Assembly (NCBI GenBank): GCA_947462335.1
Contig: OX381720.1
Coordinates: 2,797,501 to 2,861,500 of the forward strand
Source of the DNA: Harmothoe impar
Lineage: Eukaryota > Annelida > Polychaeta > Phyllodocida > Polynoidae
DNA length: 64,000 bases
Direction: 5' to 3'
Part shown: positions 43,344 to 55,090 of the stretch, piece by piece
Layout of the letters: each line of letters starts with the position of its first letter
Position numbering within the stretch: position 1 is the first letter of the stretch
The notes under the pieces: generated by a model
Seen by the model: only the letters and a program-made list of their open reading frames with translations
Database searches by the model: none
What the model was told of the DNA's origin: nothing
Position numbers and translations under genes: made by a program

Positions 43344-43504
43344 AACTCAAACTTCTGTCATGAATTTTCACATATAGGCCTAACTTAACTCAAACTTCCA
43401 CCTAAATTCTCACATATATAAGCCTAACTAAACTCAAACTTCTATCTTAAATTCTCATATATAAGCCCAACTCTTGTATTGGCCACACCCCTAACTCAGA
43501 TAAA

Positions 43505-43945
43505 TCCTAAGGTTTTCCCTGATTTTAAGTTTTAATATGTTGCAAAGAGCTGTACTACTGTATTTCCCCGTTTATAAACCCGGGCTTATACTGATTTCAA
43601 ATGGGCAATTGACTTGACTTATAAATGGAACAGGCTTATATTCGAGGGAGGCTTATTTTTCTCTCATTTCCTATATTTCTTTGATTTAGAGTATTATAGA
43701 AGTTATGCCCTCCTGAAGAAATCATTTTGTAGCTGCCTTTATTGACCAGGTTTACATAAATTTGGCACCGGCTTATATAAGACCTAGTGCCCCTTTTGAC
43801 CAGGCTTATAAACAGTACAGGTTTATCTTCGGGGCCCAGCTTATAAACAGGGAAATACAGTAACTATAGAAGATCTTGATTCAGGGACCTCTTTTTGAAC
43901 ATTTCAAGTTTTTCTGAGATTGATCACATTAATCCCTGATTATTG
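43505..43945. mobile_element. Family G repeat split by a nested MITE
   Basis: Family G reads TTTTCCCTGATTTTAAG, GTTGCAAAGA, CTGTACT, then AACTATAGAAGATCTTGATT and ATTTCAAGTTTTTCTGAGA. Comparable copies are at about 42385-42550 and 46386-46535. The copy is interrupted by the element at 43558-43860. Confidence 0.7.
43558..43860. mobile_element. Nested MITE (CTGTATTTCCC ends, TA duplication)
   Basis: CTGTATTTCCCCGTTTATAA and TTATAAACAGGGAAATACAG are inverted repeats flanked by TA on each side. The uninterrupted family G copies read GTACTTAACTATAG, confirming the insertion point. Confidence 0.8.
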
Positions 43946-43980
43946 ACACAGTTTTATGAAGTAAACCCTGTACCTTACAG

Positions 43981-44087
43981 CGTTAGGGATGGGTCTGTGC
44001 GTGGCCTTCATCGCGCTGGTTCGGCTGCCGAGTCTGAAGGTGTCCACGCTGCTGCTGGTCGGTCTGCTCGTCTACGACGTCTTCTGG
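43981..44087 (+). CDS. SPPL3: SPPL3, fifth exon in window (first catalytic aspartate)
   Basis: Between CTTACAG and GTAAGT. Reads [20 protein letters not shown] then [16 protein letters not shown]. The YD motif in LVYDVFW supplies the first active-site aspartate of presenilin/SPP-type proteases. Ends on a codon boundary. Confidence 0.97.
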
Positions 44088-44197
44088 GTAAGTACATTCT
44101 GTACGTAGAGAGGGCGCCACCCGTCAAGGCTGGTTACCTCTCTCTGTACGGATACAGCCCTCTCCACAGCAGTAATATACCACTATCGCTTTGATAC

Positions 44198-44413
44198 TAC
44201 CGCAAACCCTCACAAATAACCCAAACTTTTTTTGTGATTTTAGGCTTGATTCAGCTTATAATATTGTCTTAAAGAGGGAGTTCGGCTTATAAGGGAGGTT
44301 TTTTACCAAGTAAATCTCAGTTTAATCACGTTCAAATGGGCTCAAGTTCTCACAAAGTGGGGGGTGGGGGTCGGTTTATAAGGGAGGTCGGTTTATTAGA
44401 CAGGTTTTACGGT
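44198..44413. mobile_element. Family U element, copy 5
   Basis: TACCGCAAACCCTCACAAAT to ATTAGACAGGTTTTACGGT, with TTCGGCTTATAAGGGAGG words, in an SPPL3 intron. Confidence 0.7.
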
Positions 44414-45065
44414 GGGCCCTAGTATCGTAGGTTCCACTGAGTTAGGAGAATCTGTGTCTTGTGGGTAGGTTCTCACACTGCCCTCCGGGGGCAGCACCGT
44501 ACAGACCACCACTCACTCTGAGGCAGAGGGTGACGTGGGAATGTCCTCTCTGAGGGTCCTCATCTGTAGGAAAGGTGTCACTCACCTAACATAGTCTTGG
44601 TCTAGACTCAACCCAGTTGCATAAGTTATCATGCACTAGCCGCCAGGGGCTGCAGATGGCTGGATCTATACAGAGAGAGAATCATCCTAGGCTGGCGCCA
44701 TCTTGTGACAGAATGCCCACCAATCTCTGTGTCATTATGTTTATTTTGGGAAATAACATAGATCTACATTCGGGGGCCTGTGCTCTTGTTTTCTGAAGGC
44801 TGAAATATCTTTTAAACTTTGAGTAAACCTTAGTAAACTGAGATGGAATTGACATGTTCTGTGATTGTTCCTAGAAAAAAAGAAATAGAGAGGGAATAAT
44901 GTAATCTGCCTCTATGGCAAAAGAAGAAAAATTTGGAGCAGATTATTGTTTTGATAGACTCTGAATTCAAAATAATAATTCTCATGATATTCATTCAGTT
45001 ACAATTTCCCCATTAGTATCTTCATGCATTCCACTTCCTTAAAGTACTTTATTCTGTTTTTGCAG
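44414..45065. other. Rest of an SPPL3 intron
   Basis: No exon or clear transposon end seen between the family U copy and the next SPPL3 exon. Confidence 0.5.
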
Positions 45066-45137
45066 GTATTCTTCTCGTCATATATATTTAGCACCAATGT
45101 CATGGTTAAAGTAGCAACACGGCCTGCAGAGAACCCG
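45066..45137 (+). CDS. SPPL3: SPPL3, sixth exon in window
   Basis: Between TTTGCAG and GTAAGT; 24 whole codons. Reads VFFSSYIFSTNVMVKVATRP then AENP, matching the vertebrate segment after the first catalytic helix. Confidence 0.95.
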
Positions 45138-45569
45138 GTAAGTGCAGCGGAAAAAAACAGAACCTGCGTTAAATCATTTTTACATACACTTGATTAAATG
45201 CACAGATGAGGAAGAAGTGTTGCCTTTAAGCAGTTATTGAAATACTAAGATAAAACCATTTTTCAGAAATAAATTGTACAATGAATCAGGAACTCTGTTA
45301 TCCTCACAGAATGTGGCAGAAGGTAATAGTAGGATGTACAAGAAGATGTTAACATTTTAATTTAAGTTGATTATTTCTTTCTCTTTTGCTATTTGTTATT
45401 CATTGTTTAGTTAAGTGTCAATGTTTCAAATTTGGAAGAAAAAAAACATTGTTGAAAGGTTACTGTTTAAATATGTTTTCATGGCATCTGCTTTTATAAA
45501 AATTCAAGACATTTCTTTTGATACTTACATATTCCAAAAAGTTTTAAATGGTTACATTTCACATTTCAG

Positions 45570-45658
45570 GTTGGGGTGTTTGCCAAAAAACTGCACATCA
45601 CAGGGCTGATGCGCGACGCACCCAAACTCTCACTCCCAGGGAAACTGGTGTTCCCAAG
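45570..45658 (+). CDS. SPPL3: SPPL3, seventh exon in window
   Basis: Between TTTCAG and GTAAGT. Reads VGVFAKKLHITGLMRDAPKL then SLPGKLVFP; LSLPGKLVFP is a strong family signature. The last two bases (AG) begin a serine codon finished in the next exon. Confidence 0.95.
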
Positions 45659-46108
45659 GTAAGTAATTTTACACATATTTTCAGCATTAAAGGACCTAGT
45701 ATTAAATGAAGCATCATTTTGAAATTTTAGGCATATTTAACATAGAACTTTAGCCATATAATATGACTTAGGTGTATTTAGAGAAGGACAAAAATCTCAA
45801 GTACTCTGTAAATACAATCTTCTGGTATATTAATTTGATTCTACTGTTAATTAAGCTTATGCCTTAAATACAGATATCTTGAAATATGTAAGACCTCTCA
45901 TGTCATAGTAACTAAATATTTTAACAGTTAAATAATTCAAGTCATATTTGAAGACCTATGTATGCAATTTCTCCAGTTGCTAAGCTTTGTCCTGTATAGC
46001 CTTGACCTTATAGAGGTAGTAGATATACCCTAGACCTACCCATTCATTTTATCAAACACTGTTACATGTTAACATTAATCTTGAAACTAATTGCTATAGT
46101 TCTTTCAG

Positions 46109-46154
46109 CATGCACAACACAGGCCACTTCTCCATGCTAGGATTAGGTGACATT
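46109..46154 (+). CDS. SPPL3: SPPL3, eighth exon in window (GxGD aspartate)
   Basis: Between TTCTTTCAG and GTAAGT. Completes Ser, then MHNTGHFSMLGLGDI. GLGD is the GxGD motif holding the second catalytic aspartate. An alternative acceptor 10 bases upstream (CTATAG) would not keep the frame. An acceptor 9 bases upstream would, adding three residues. I prefer the TTTCAG site for its pyrimidine tract and fit to vertebrate length. Confidence 0.93.
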
Positions 46155-46385
46155 GTAAGTGTACAGATAAGTTTGAATTACTTATAACACAATCATAATT
46201 CTACTTATAACACAATCATAATTCTAGTGATAAAAGATAAATCAACATTTTAATCTTGAAAATCTCTAATTGAAGTTCATCAAATATTTTTTGTGGATCT
46301 GCTGAAATTTAAAACTTATATTACCGTACATGTATATCGATTATATTATATCATATATTAATTAATTATAAACAATCACAGAGAT

Positions 46386-46535
46386 GAAGTTTTTCCCTGA
46401 TTTCAAGGTTTCTTTTATGTCGCAAAGACCTGTACTTCAATATAGAGGACCTTTATTCAAGGGCCTAAATTTAAAGTCTTTTTGACATTGGTATGCAATT
46501 ATATTCAGAAAATCTCAATTATACCCCTGAAGATG
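46386..46535. repeat. Family G repeat in SPPL3 intron
   Basis: TTTTTCCCTGATTTCAAGG, CGCAAAGACCTGTACTTCA, TATAGAGGACCTTTATTCA, shared with 42385-42550 and the split copy at 43505-43945. Confidence 0.65.
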
Positions 46536-46577
46536 TTTCAAGAAGAAAAATTATAATTGCCTTATATTTGCCCGCAG

Positions 46578-46728
46578 GTGATGCCAGGGTTGTTGCTGTG
46601 CTTTGTTCTGCGGTATGACGCGTACAAGAAGGCACAAATCACGTTAGCGGACGCGGGCCTGCCCCCACCCCCCCAGTACTACAGCAAGATCACCTACTTC
46701 CACTGCTCACTCATAGGATACTTCCTGG
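46578..46728 (+). CDS. SPPL3: SPPL3, ninth exon in window
   Basis: Between CCGCAG and GTAAGT. Reads [20 protein letters not shown], a proline-rich loop [11 protein letters not shown], then [28 protein letters not shown] follows directly on GLGDI as in all SPP-type proteases. The loop is where SPPL3 orthologues vary most. Confidence 0.95.
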
Positions 46729-47072
46729 GTAAGTCACTAGTATTAAGATTATTAGATATTTAAATTTCTTTTTGTGAGTGTGTTATATTTGATCTCTTTA
46801 CTAGCCATTTCATTTTAGGGGAAATATTACCAAAGTGATATTTTTAATCTGGGATAGTCTTTTTTATCATGAAATTAATTTTGTTCATCCTCTCCACTTT
46901 GCCCCAGTAGCTACTGCCTTTGTGATGTTTATTATGACTTTAATTTTGCTCACCTGAGGTGGCAACAGAAGGACAAACAAAACATTTGATAAGATGTTTG
47001 AGGTATTGATATTGAAACAAATTGAGCAGGTTTGAGTGAATGATATATAAACTTAATTCTCTTCTTGTTCAG

Positions 47073-47182
47073 GTTTGCTGACAGCGACGGTATCGTCCGA
47101 GTTCTTCAGGGCGGCCCAGCCGGCACTCCTGTACCTCGTGCCCTTCACGCTGCTACCCCTCCTCACCATGGCCTACCTCAAG
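47073..47182 (+). CDS. SPPL3: SPPL3, tenth exon in window (PAL motif)
   Basis: Between TTGTTCAG and GTGAGA. Reads [20 protein letters not shown] then [25 protein letters not shown] contains the PAL motif that shapes the active site. The final transmembrane segments are here. Confidence 0.95.
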
Positions 47183-47605
47183 GTGAGACACATAGACCAC
47201 CCTATGTAGACCATTATTACACCCTATATGTGGAGTTTATAGACCTTTATACTGGTTCCTATGTGGATGTACTAGATATTTATACCATCCTATATGATAG
47301 TGACAGCAGTTATAAGGCTGCTACCCCTCCTCACCATGGCCTACCATATAAAGTGTTGCCAAATCATACTCTGAAAAAGGTTTATACTTTATTTCAGAAA
47401 TTTTACAAATAGCACAAGGTACGACAGTAACACCATCTAGGTTGCACTCTACAAACTGCCTAGGCTTTCCATCTCAGATGGTGCCACTTGTCTATGGCCA
47501 AAGACATTAAATGTTTCTATATATTATTGGCATGGTACACTGTATTGTAGATATGAAGGTAGATTTTGCTTCATACAAATATTTATTGTGTCTTTCTACT
47601 TGCAG

Positions 47606-47674
47606 GGTGACTTGCGGCGAATGTGGCACGAGCCCTTCATAAGTACGCCCCCTCCCAAGTACATGGACGTATGA
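47606..47674 (+). CDS. SPPL3: SPPL3, last coding exon
   Basis: After TTGCAG. Reads GDLRRMWHEPFISTPPPKYM then DV and TGA. GDLRRMW-EPF is the vertebrate C-terminal signature. The short cytosolic tail ends Met-Asp-Val where vertebrates have a Leu-Glu-Val-type ending. Confidence 0.95.
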   Translation, partial: GDLRRMWHEPFISTPPPKYMDV

Positions 47675-48583
47675 CAGGCGAAAATCGTCTGACTCTGAGA
47701 AAGCTGTGATTGACCCCGCTCCCCTCGCTGGAACGATGATCGGATAACGATGGTCGGATAACGATGATCGGATAACGAGTTAGGATATTCCACTCCGTGC
47801 TGGTTTTTAGCCAACATGGGGGCACGAAGCCTCCGTGATGATGATGATGTCCAGGGGGGCGTCTCAGAAGAGGGAGGAATCTTCGTGCTTCATTTTTACA
47901 GAAATATTACTCACTCAGCTGAACGAGGCTTTGCCCTGTCCGAGCTGTGCTGCCAGATAGTTGGTCCAACCTTGCTGTGGCTCCATGTGTGCCGCTAGCG
48001 AGAGACAACAAAGCGGGCTTCTGTCCTGGCGTCAGAACTCATGGGTGTATACATTGTGTGCACTCTTACATCTGGGTTAGAGGCAGAGCCCGACGGTGGC
48101 AGTGGGTTACCATAGGACGCTACATTTGGTGTTAGAGAGAAAGACAAAATGACTCCAATGGAGTTTTACGGCAACAATGGACGCCGCTCTCTCTGACCTG
48201 TGGTGGTTTACGGCACTCAATGAGTCGAGGCTGAAAGGCGACACAACATATAAGGCTACAATCATATATATAATACGATAAAGCCGGCTTTGGCTGATTC
48301 TCATCATCGGTGAAACACAGAACTGTGGGGGCACCCCCAGTGGTGTGGGCCAAGGTCAAGGATCAAACCAAGGTCAAGGTCACAGACGATTCACTGCCAA
48401 AGGTCGTTCGGCTCCCGTTGAAGGTCAGCCAGGCGGACGAGAGCGAATGCATATCAAAAAGACGACTCGTTATGGAGATTGTGAATATTTGGAATAAGTG
48501 GGTCAGCATTTTCCTCGCGAGGGCGACTTGTGGGGACCTAGATAATGTAGTCAGTGGTTACTATTGGGCCGGGAAAAAATAAA
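47675..48583 (+). other. SPPL3: Probable SPPL3 3' untranslated region
   Basis: Follows the TGA without a break. The first AATAAA on this strand is at 48578-48583. Short frames here (for example 48310-48582) are not convincing. The UTR may continue; another AATAAA lies at about 52147. The end cannot be fixed from sequence alone. Confidence 0.5.
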
Positions 48584-49614
48584 GGTTGGTTTCCAGTAAC
48601 ATGATCTAATTGATAAGCTAATAAGTCTATCCTTTTGCGTAACATGAAATGTATGTGCGAAATTTTCAGGCCCCTTAAGATTAGTCAATATTATCTTAAA
48701 TACACCGGTACTTCTTTAAAAGATATATAGTTTTTAAAAAAAACAGTAGGATTACCGCTGTTTTGCTAGAACGGATCGAGTAACTCGAAACCAACCTTTT
48801 TGTTTTTTTGGCCGTACTATGATATTGTCCAGTTGAAGTTGGAGGCTGCGGGGTCTGCGAGGAGGAGCCCGTGCTATATACACATACATAGTGTGCAGTG
48901 GCCCGCTTCATATTGTAGTCTAGGCAATGTGATACATGAATCTTAACGTATGAGATGAGTTATAAAAACTTATATAGGTAAATAAATCTAAATATCGCCG
49001 CCCCCTCCTCCCTCGTCTTTTCATGGTGAAGCGTCGTGTTATAATGGCCCCGACTCCCGACTCGGGAACAACATAATGTCCTTTACGTATGTATGTGTAA
49101 TATTCAGGTAAAAGTCAAGGTGTGTTTCTAACATTGGGATGTATATTTTATTCAACCTCAAGCATTATTCTCACCATTATTATCATGACTGCAAGCAGTT
49201 CATCAATATTTTAGAGTAAGTTCATCCGTATTTTAAAAGCGAGTGCCCGAACTGAGTCTCCTCCCTCTTGACTCCCTCATTGGTTGTATTACTGGCAACT
49301 GTCACCCAAAATTCTAGTATTTTCATCAGTGTATTTTTCACATTGTATGGTATGATTTGGTACTGATACTTAAGCTACCACTCCTGTATAAGGTAGCTTT
49401 AAGATGGAGGGAAAATCCTTGTGAGAAGTATGTCATCTCATTGCAGTAGTTTCTAAGTCATTAGTTATAAAGGATACAGCAAAGGGGTCAAGTGTGGGGA
49501 AGGGAGGGCATTCTTCATTCCATACCTTACGTTCTCGCTATACAGCTCCATAATCACACCGCGAAGTGGAGACATCAAGTCTGTTTTTTCACAATCTCAT
49601 ACAAAACTGTTATT

Positions 49615-49864
49615 TTAACCCTTCAATAGCTGGAATGCTTTAATGCATCATGTCATTTGTCATCATGATGCATGAATGCAGCCCTTATGAGTAACTCAGC
49701 CAGGGCTGCATTTAAGCATCATGCCACTCCTTCGGGTTTATATGCTTGAGAAGGGTTGGCATGAATGCAGCCCTGGGGAGTGGACTCACCAGGGCTGCAT
49801 CCAAGCATCATGATGACTCAGGGCATAGCACATTATTGCACTATGCAGCTTTTTAAGGGTTAAT
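49615..49864. mobile_element. Family P MITE
   Basis: TTAACCCTTCAATAGCTGGA to GCAGCTTTTTAAGGGTTAA, intact TTAA at both ends, both hairpins present. Confidence 0.85.
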
Positions 49865-51469
49865 GAGGCCACTCAAAAAAAAAAAGTTTCTCATCACCCG
49901 GCAGTTATAAATGTGACGAGGGCATTTTTTATTTAATGTTATTCTTTTTTTACTGAAGGGCCAAAACATAGCGCTAAGTAGACTTTCCGCAAACTAATTT
50001 CACATGTTAGCTATTAAAGAGTTTACCAATCTTCAAAAATTCAGGAACTGTCATTTATTTCTAGCCAACTGCATTGCTGACAGTAAAAGCTTTAATTTGA
50101 TACCAAATATGCCAATATTTATCCATTTTCATTATATTTTTTTCACCAAAAATTTGAAACAAGAATAAAAGTTTTCTCCAAACCTGATTTCTATGATGCG
50201 CAAGGTGATGATAAACCAGTTTTTTTTTGAATGGCCTAAATAGATAGCGACATCAGAAACATAAATCCAGGTCTACCCCATGCCATGTTGCCACAGTACT
50301 TCTAAGAAATATGTCGTTAGCCACATATTTACGGGAGATGTGTTGTAAAATCATTTCTCCCTGAGGTTCTTATGCTCATTGTTGATGCCAAAATTTATCA
50401 TAATTATATCAATAATGTAGTGCCCACTAAAGTAGTTGGTGGTAACTTATAGACATTGTTTTGAGTTCTGACATACGGTCAACTCAAAGTAATAGCGATA
50501 TGTGTTCTTTGATATGCATACACGTATCGCGATATCTGTGTCTCTATATATAGGTTTTATCTATACGATATACACAAATCGGGTTATATGTGTATGCATA
50601 TAGATGGTATTTATACCCTTATATGTGGAGGGACAACTGCGTATAGGTGGGTGAATGGTTACGGACAAATGATTAAATCATGTCAATGTTATATTTATAT
50701 CTGTAGAAAATTTAACATGTGAGTGTATGGCATTGTATGAATGTGAAGATGAATAAGAAGAAGATAGGATAATTCAAGAAATTTGACAGCACTATTTTAA
50801 ATGTGTTTGCATTTTATTCTTTGATTATGGAAAGAACTTGAGATCAAGAATCAAACAGTGACTGTTTGAGTATTCTCTGAATTATATTTTTATTTGATAC
50901 ATTACCCCATCTTTAGTCTGTTCACAAAGAGGAGAGTTTGTATTCATCGTCGGTTAAGTCGATGCTTCTGTTGTGCCATGTATGTTTGACGCGGAGTATG
51001 TTAGTGTATATTTAAATAATGTGAGAAAGTGTGCAATATAGTTGGTCATTCGGTTATCACATGCGGGTCTAGCAATACTCGCTCACTCATACCTACGATA
51101 TCATCCACCTTGTGTTATAATCCACGCATCGTGAAATCAATTTAAGATGTGACATGGTAATGATTTTACTTGAAACCTACTGAAGTGCTAATTGTAATTA
51201 ATTTTAGAGACTATAATCTGTAACAAAATTTTATTTTTTTTTAAACTACCAGGCCACCTATTGTTAAATGACAAAGTGAACTGAGGTTTTTAAAAAATAT
51301 TTTATACATCTTGTATCATGATTTTAACAGTATGAGTGGGATCCTGCGTTAAGGGTATTTCACTACTCCAGTGGTACAAGGGTCGTATATTGTTTGTCTA
51401 TGGCTAATCCAGTTGTGTTCATAGTGTATTATAAGCAATAGTGCCACATAGAAATGCTCAGAATTCATT

Positions 51470-51662
51470 TTTGAACCTTTGACGGCAGCTTAGTGCTTTA
51501 ATGTGCGATATCATTTGTCTGCATGATGCATAAATGCAGCCCAGGCATGATGCATAAATGCAGCCCAGGTGAGTAGATTCACCAGACCCCAAGGAATGTA
51601 TCATGATGACAAAGAGGACAGTACATAGAAGCACTATGTGGCCCTTAAAGGGTTGGTTCAAA
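51470..51662. mobile_element. Family P MITE with duplicated arm
   Basis: AACCTTTGACGGCAGCTTAG to ATGTGGCCCTTAAAGGGTT. GCATGATGCATAAATGCAGC occurs twice in tandem, a local duplication of one arm. Confidence 0.8.
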
Positions 51663-52427
51663 ACTCAAACAGGGGTTGTATGAATGGCTCATGATATAGA
51701 GAGAATGGAGAGATATCATCCACAGGACTTATTTTTTATCGAAGTGCATATTGTGAGTGATCATATTCTGTTGGTCAATTATAGTAAGTGAAGAGAAGTG
51801 GATTTATGAAATAAGACACAGTAAATGTCTCTTAAATATTTCAAGCATTGTATTACCAGTTTGTATGTATTGGTGTGTCATAAGTTTACAGATTTTATTA
51901 TTTTAGGATATTTCAAGAGGAAAAGGTCCAGTTTTCAATTCTCCTGAAATGTATGAAAGTGATACATATATATATAGTACCACATGAAGTTACTCCACCT
52001 GACCACCCTTTATAGTGAACTCTTCTTCAGTACAGTGCCCGTTGGGTGAGTCCATGTGGATCATGGCGGGGGTGGTCAGGCCCCAGGCGGTGTGAATGTT
52101 GTATCGTAAGGGCGCATGTGGTAGACCATTTTGTCAAGTAGATTTCAATAAACCAAACTCAAAAATATATTTCAATGTGTTTATTTTTGTTTTCATATTG
52201 TATTACCACAAGCAACCACGCTCTATGGTTGGTTCACATATATGAATCTCACATACCAAGTTGAAATCTAGATATGAATCCATGTCAAAAACTCAGCAAT
52301 ATTACGATCTCAAAAGATTAATAATAGCACCTTCATAGAGTGGTCACTTTTAACAGAAGGGGGGGGGGGGGGGGTTCGCTCTTCTCTTGTCAGAGTGACC
52401 ACTCCCTCATATATATGTTGTTTGTAG

Positions 52428-52580
52428 ATATACAGTCAGCCCCCACTACCCCGGACATTTGCCTGACAACCACCCTTGCATATTCCATTATATTTGGACT
52501 TAATCCCTTGGATAATTTGCTTCCTCAGACATTTTTTCTTGTATTTTCCAAATTCGAGGAAGTGAGGGCCGACTGTACTA
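52428..52580. repeat. Inverted-repeat element with TACAGTCAGCCC ends
   Basis: TACAGTCAGCCCCCACTACC and GAAGTGAGGGCCGACTGTA are inverted ends. The frame across it is incidental. It is similar in style to the family H repeats at 56-59 kb. Confidence 0.65.
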
Positions 52581-52802
52581 CAGTCAACCTGTCACATTCT
52601 GAATATGAATACCCCATTGTTAACAAAGATGAATTTACATGACGTACTATATGAACAATGATTGAGCACAATAGTCCATTGTCATATTATTACACAATTA
52701 AATAGTCCTAATATTGTAATGCTCACCACTGCCTCCTTATCATAGTGGATTCGGATTAGATTGATATAAGACGGACCAATCAGAAATCAATAAACCCCGT
52801 TT

Positions 52803-53157
52803 GGTATGAATGCAGCCCTGGCGAGTTACCCACCACTGACACCACTACCAGGGCTGCATTCATGCATCAAGACCACAAAGCACTATGCTGTCCATAAAGG
52901 GTTAACTTGGGAGTGTTAACCCTTAAAGGACAGTATAACACATTAATGCATCAGGCCCTTGGTCGTCATGATGCATGAATGCAACCTTGGTGAGTAACTC
53001 GTCAGTCCTGCATACAAGCATCATTCCGACTTTATGAGGTTGAGGCACTCCCCAAGGGTCACCAATGCAGCACCGGCGAGTTACTCGCCGGGGCTGCATT
53101 GGTGCATCATGACAACAAATGTCATATTTTAGCAACATGCCGTCCTTAAAGGGGTGA
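52803..53157. mobile_element. Family P MITEs, one fragment and one complete copy
   Basis: 52803-52905 keeps a single hairpin with an enlarged loop (CACCACTGACACCACTACC) and the right end. 52915-53157 is a full copy, TTAACCCTTAAAGGACAGTA to GCCGTCCTTAAAGGGG, with a strong second hairpin. Confidence 0.8.
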
Positions 53158-53404
53158 GATACTCTTTACTTCCTACCAACAAATCTTCCCAGGATTACAG
53201 CATCTACTTTTTACATGTATTTACTGTATAAAAGTGATGAGAAAACAGGACCTTGCGGTTGAAATGTCCAGAATAGGGCATTGGCTCACTAGTCACTTGT
53301 GTAAAATAATTGAAATGAATATAACTTAAAAATTCATGATCATAACAGCTGGTTCTAACCTTGATTTTTATTCAAACCACATGATATATATCAGTACTTT
53401 CAAT

Positions 53405-53545
53405 TAACCAATAATGTATGGATATCCCCGAACGCAGGGTGTGTATACTTGAATAACGAACCGAGGTGCGTAGCACCGAGGTTGGTTATTCATGAATACA
53501 CACCCTAAGTTCGGGGATATCCATATATTATTAGGTTTATTATAC
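53405..53545. repeat. Long inverted repeat (about 55-bp arms)
   Basis: AATAATGTATGGATATCCCC...AATAACGAACC pairs with GGTTGGTTATTCATGAATAC...GGGGATATCCATATATTATT around GAGGTGCGTAGCACCGA. TATACGATAT at 53540-53550 reappears inverted (ATATCGTATA) at 54432, so the hairpin may be one end of an element of about 1 kb. Confidence 0.8.
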
Positions 53546-53861
53546 GATATTTCCATTCAAATGCCTTTATTTACCTTATAGGAGTCCTAATTTGGCCATT
53601 TTGAAGGATTATTGACTGAATATCACTCGTACACCTAGCGCCATGTTGTTTTGAGCTCCCACCAACCCTGCTCGCTGATTGGTGGAGCCTGGTGGAACTC
53701 TTCAGTAGGGGAGGTGAGGGGATCGGTCATTATTTCAAATCCAACATACTCTCAGTGCTAACGTATAGGAGTGTACTTACGCCGCGCGACCTGCTGCTTT
53801 AAAAACTAACTGCTCCCTGATACACTGCAATATACACAGCGTTTCCCTCCACAACCACCAC

Positions 53862-54245
53862 AGCCGGATAGGCATGGCAGCTAGCGTCGCCGCCTCACAC
53901 ACCAAGGGTACCAGGATCGATCCTGGGTGGAAACGAACCTTTTTCAAAATGCCTATTTCTATGTGAAAAAAAGTCCCTAGAATTATTTTAACGAAAGGCT
54001 AAGTAAAGTCCAACTTCTACCTTTATAGTAAAAAAGAAATTAGAAAAAAATTTGGATTTTCAAAGAAACTAGACCAAAAAATGCCTTTTCTTCTGTAACT
54101 CGGTAAATAATGGTCCTACAGGGCTGGAAATCCGCCTGTAGACTCCTTGTTTCGCCACCTACCTCTACCAGCGCCTTCACGGCGTGGTGGTTAGCACATC
54201 GGACTTCAAGTCTTGATGTAGCGTGTTCGAGTCTCCATAGAACCT
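53862..54245 (+). repeat. Two tRNA-like (SINE-type) segments
   Basis: At about 53870-53935, TAGGCATGGCAGCTAGCGTC and CAGGATCGATCCTGGG resemble A and B boxes. At about 54175-54240, GTGGTGGTTAGCACATCGGA and GTGTTCGAGTCTCC do so more clearly. Neither folds into a complete tRNA that I can be sure of. I read them as SINE heads, not functional tRNA genes. Confidence 0.4.
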
Positions 54246-54266
54246 CGGATTTTATGGCTGCCGATT

Positions 54267-54359
54267 CCCATTCAGAATCGTTCTGATATTCTGGATATCA
54301 GAACGATTCTGAATGGGGAATTCAGAATCGTTCTGATATCCTGAATATCAGAACGATTT
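54267..54359. repeat. Two adjacent perfect hairpins
   Basis: CCCATTCAGAATCGTTCTGA pairs with TCAGAACGATTCTGAATGGG (54267-54317). Immediately after, AATTCAGAATCGTTCTGATA pairs with TATCAGAACGATTT (54319-54359). Both have 4-5 base loops and share the same stem. Confidence 0.85.
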
Positions 54360-55017
54360 CACCCTCCCAAGTGTGCGCTATGCAGGAATATCAGAACGCG
54401 AATATCACCTAAAATGGTCGGTGTGCGCCCATATCGTATAATAATGAAAAATATAGATAGGATGATATGTATGGGAAATTGTAATTACTTTTAACCTCAA
54501 AGTCCAACAATAAGAGGGAAAAAACACATTTCTTTTAGATTTCATCCAAAATAGAAAAGATCCTACCAATTGAGCCTCTCTATATTAGAAGCCTGGAACA
54601 ACTATACACTTGGGCACAACATGCAAAAATAAAAATGACATGTAGCGGCATTCATTTTTCCACAAAAAATTGTTATCCAAAGTAGAGATTATTCTGAGGA
54701 AGGAGTAAGTTTAGGGGTTGATTTAAATAATAACTCCTTCTCTGGAAAAGAATAACCTAGCTTTATTTGAGGTTTAAAATGTATACATTGCACTGATTCA
54801 ACCATATATATATGAAAACATGTTCCTTATTTACACAGCACTATTTTAAGTACTTCTCATTTGGAGTGACTGCACCCCTGCCACTGCCTGGCTGCCTGTA
54901 GTAGGCACAGGTGACCAGTGTGTGTGCTCCCCTCAATACCTATAGGCTGCGCGACTGTGGTGTGCATGGACAACTGTAACTAACCCCTTTAATTGGTTAA
55001 GAGTCTGTCAGCGTTCA

Positions 55018-55090
55018 TCACTTCTGTTGTTCCGCGTAGAGGAGATGTCCGGCGTCAGTTTTTGTGACGGGATGGAAGAAGAGGACAATT
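55018..55090 (-). CDS. MIF/D-dopachrome tautomerase family protein, last exon
   Basis: Minus strand, after CTATACAG. The first A completes an Arg codon, then IVLFFHPVTKTDAGHLLYAE and QQK, stop. In vertebrate MIF this last exon starts directly after the same Asp-Arg pair and encodes 21 residues; here it encodes 23. The tautomerase-site residues known from human MIF (Tyr95, Asn97) are replaced by Val and Phe if aligned without gaps. The intron to the previous exon is 4.4 kb and holds several repeats. Confidence 0.85.

Larger units (their letters stand above)
48584..52337. other. AT-rich DNA downstream of SPPL3
   Basis: Either extended 3' UTR or intergenic DNA. It holds a half copy of family S at about 48760-48815, family P copies at 49617-49864 and 51470-51660, and no recognisable exon. 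Confidence 0.5.

Noticed and set aside
54168..54245. Possible tRNA gene
   Set aside because: A-box and B-box-like words are present, but I cannot draw an acceptor stem or a convincing anticodon arm. It is better explained as a SINE head.
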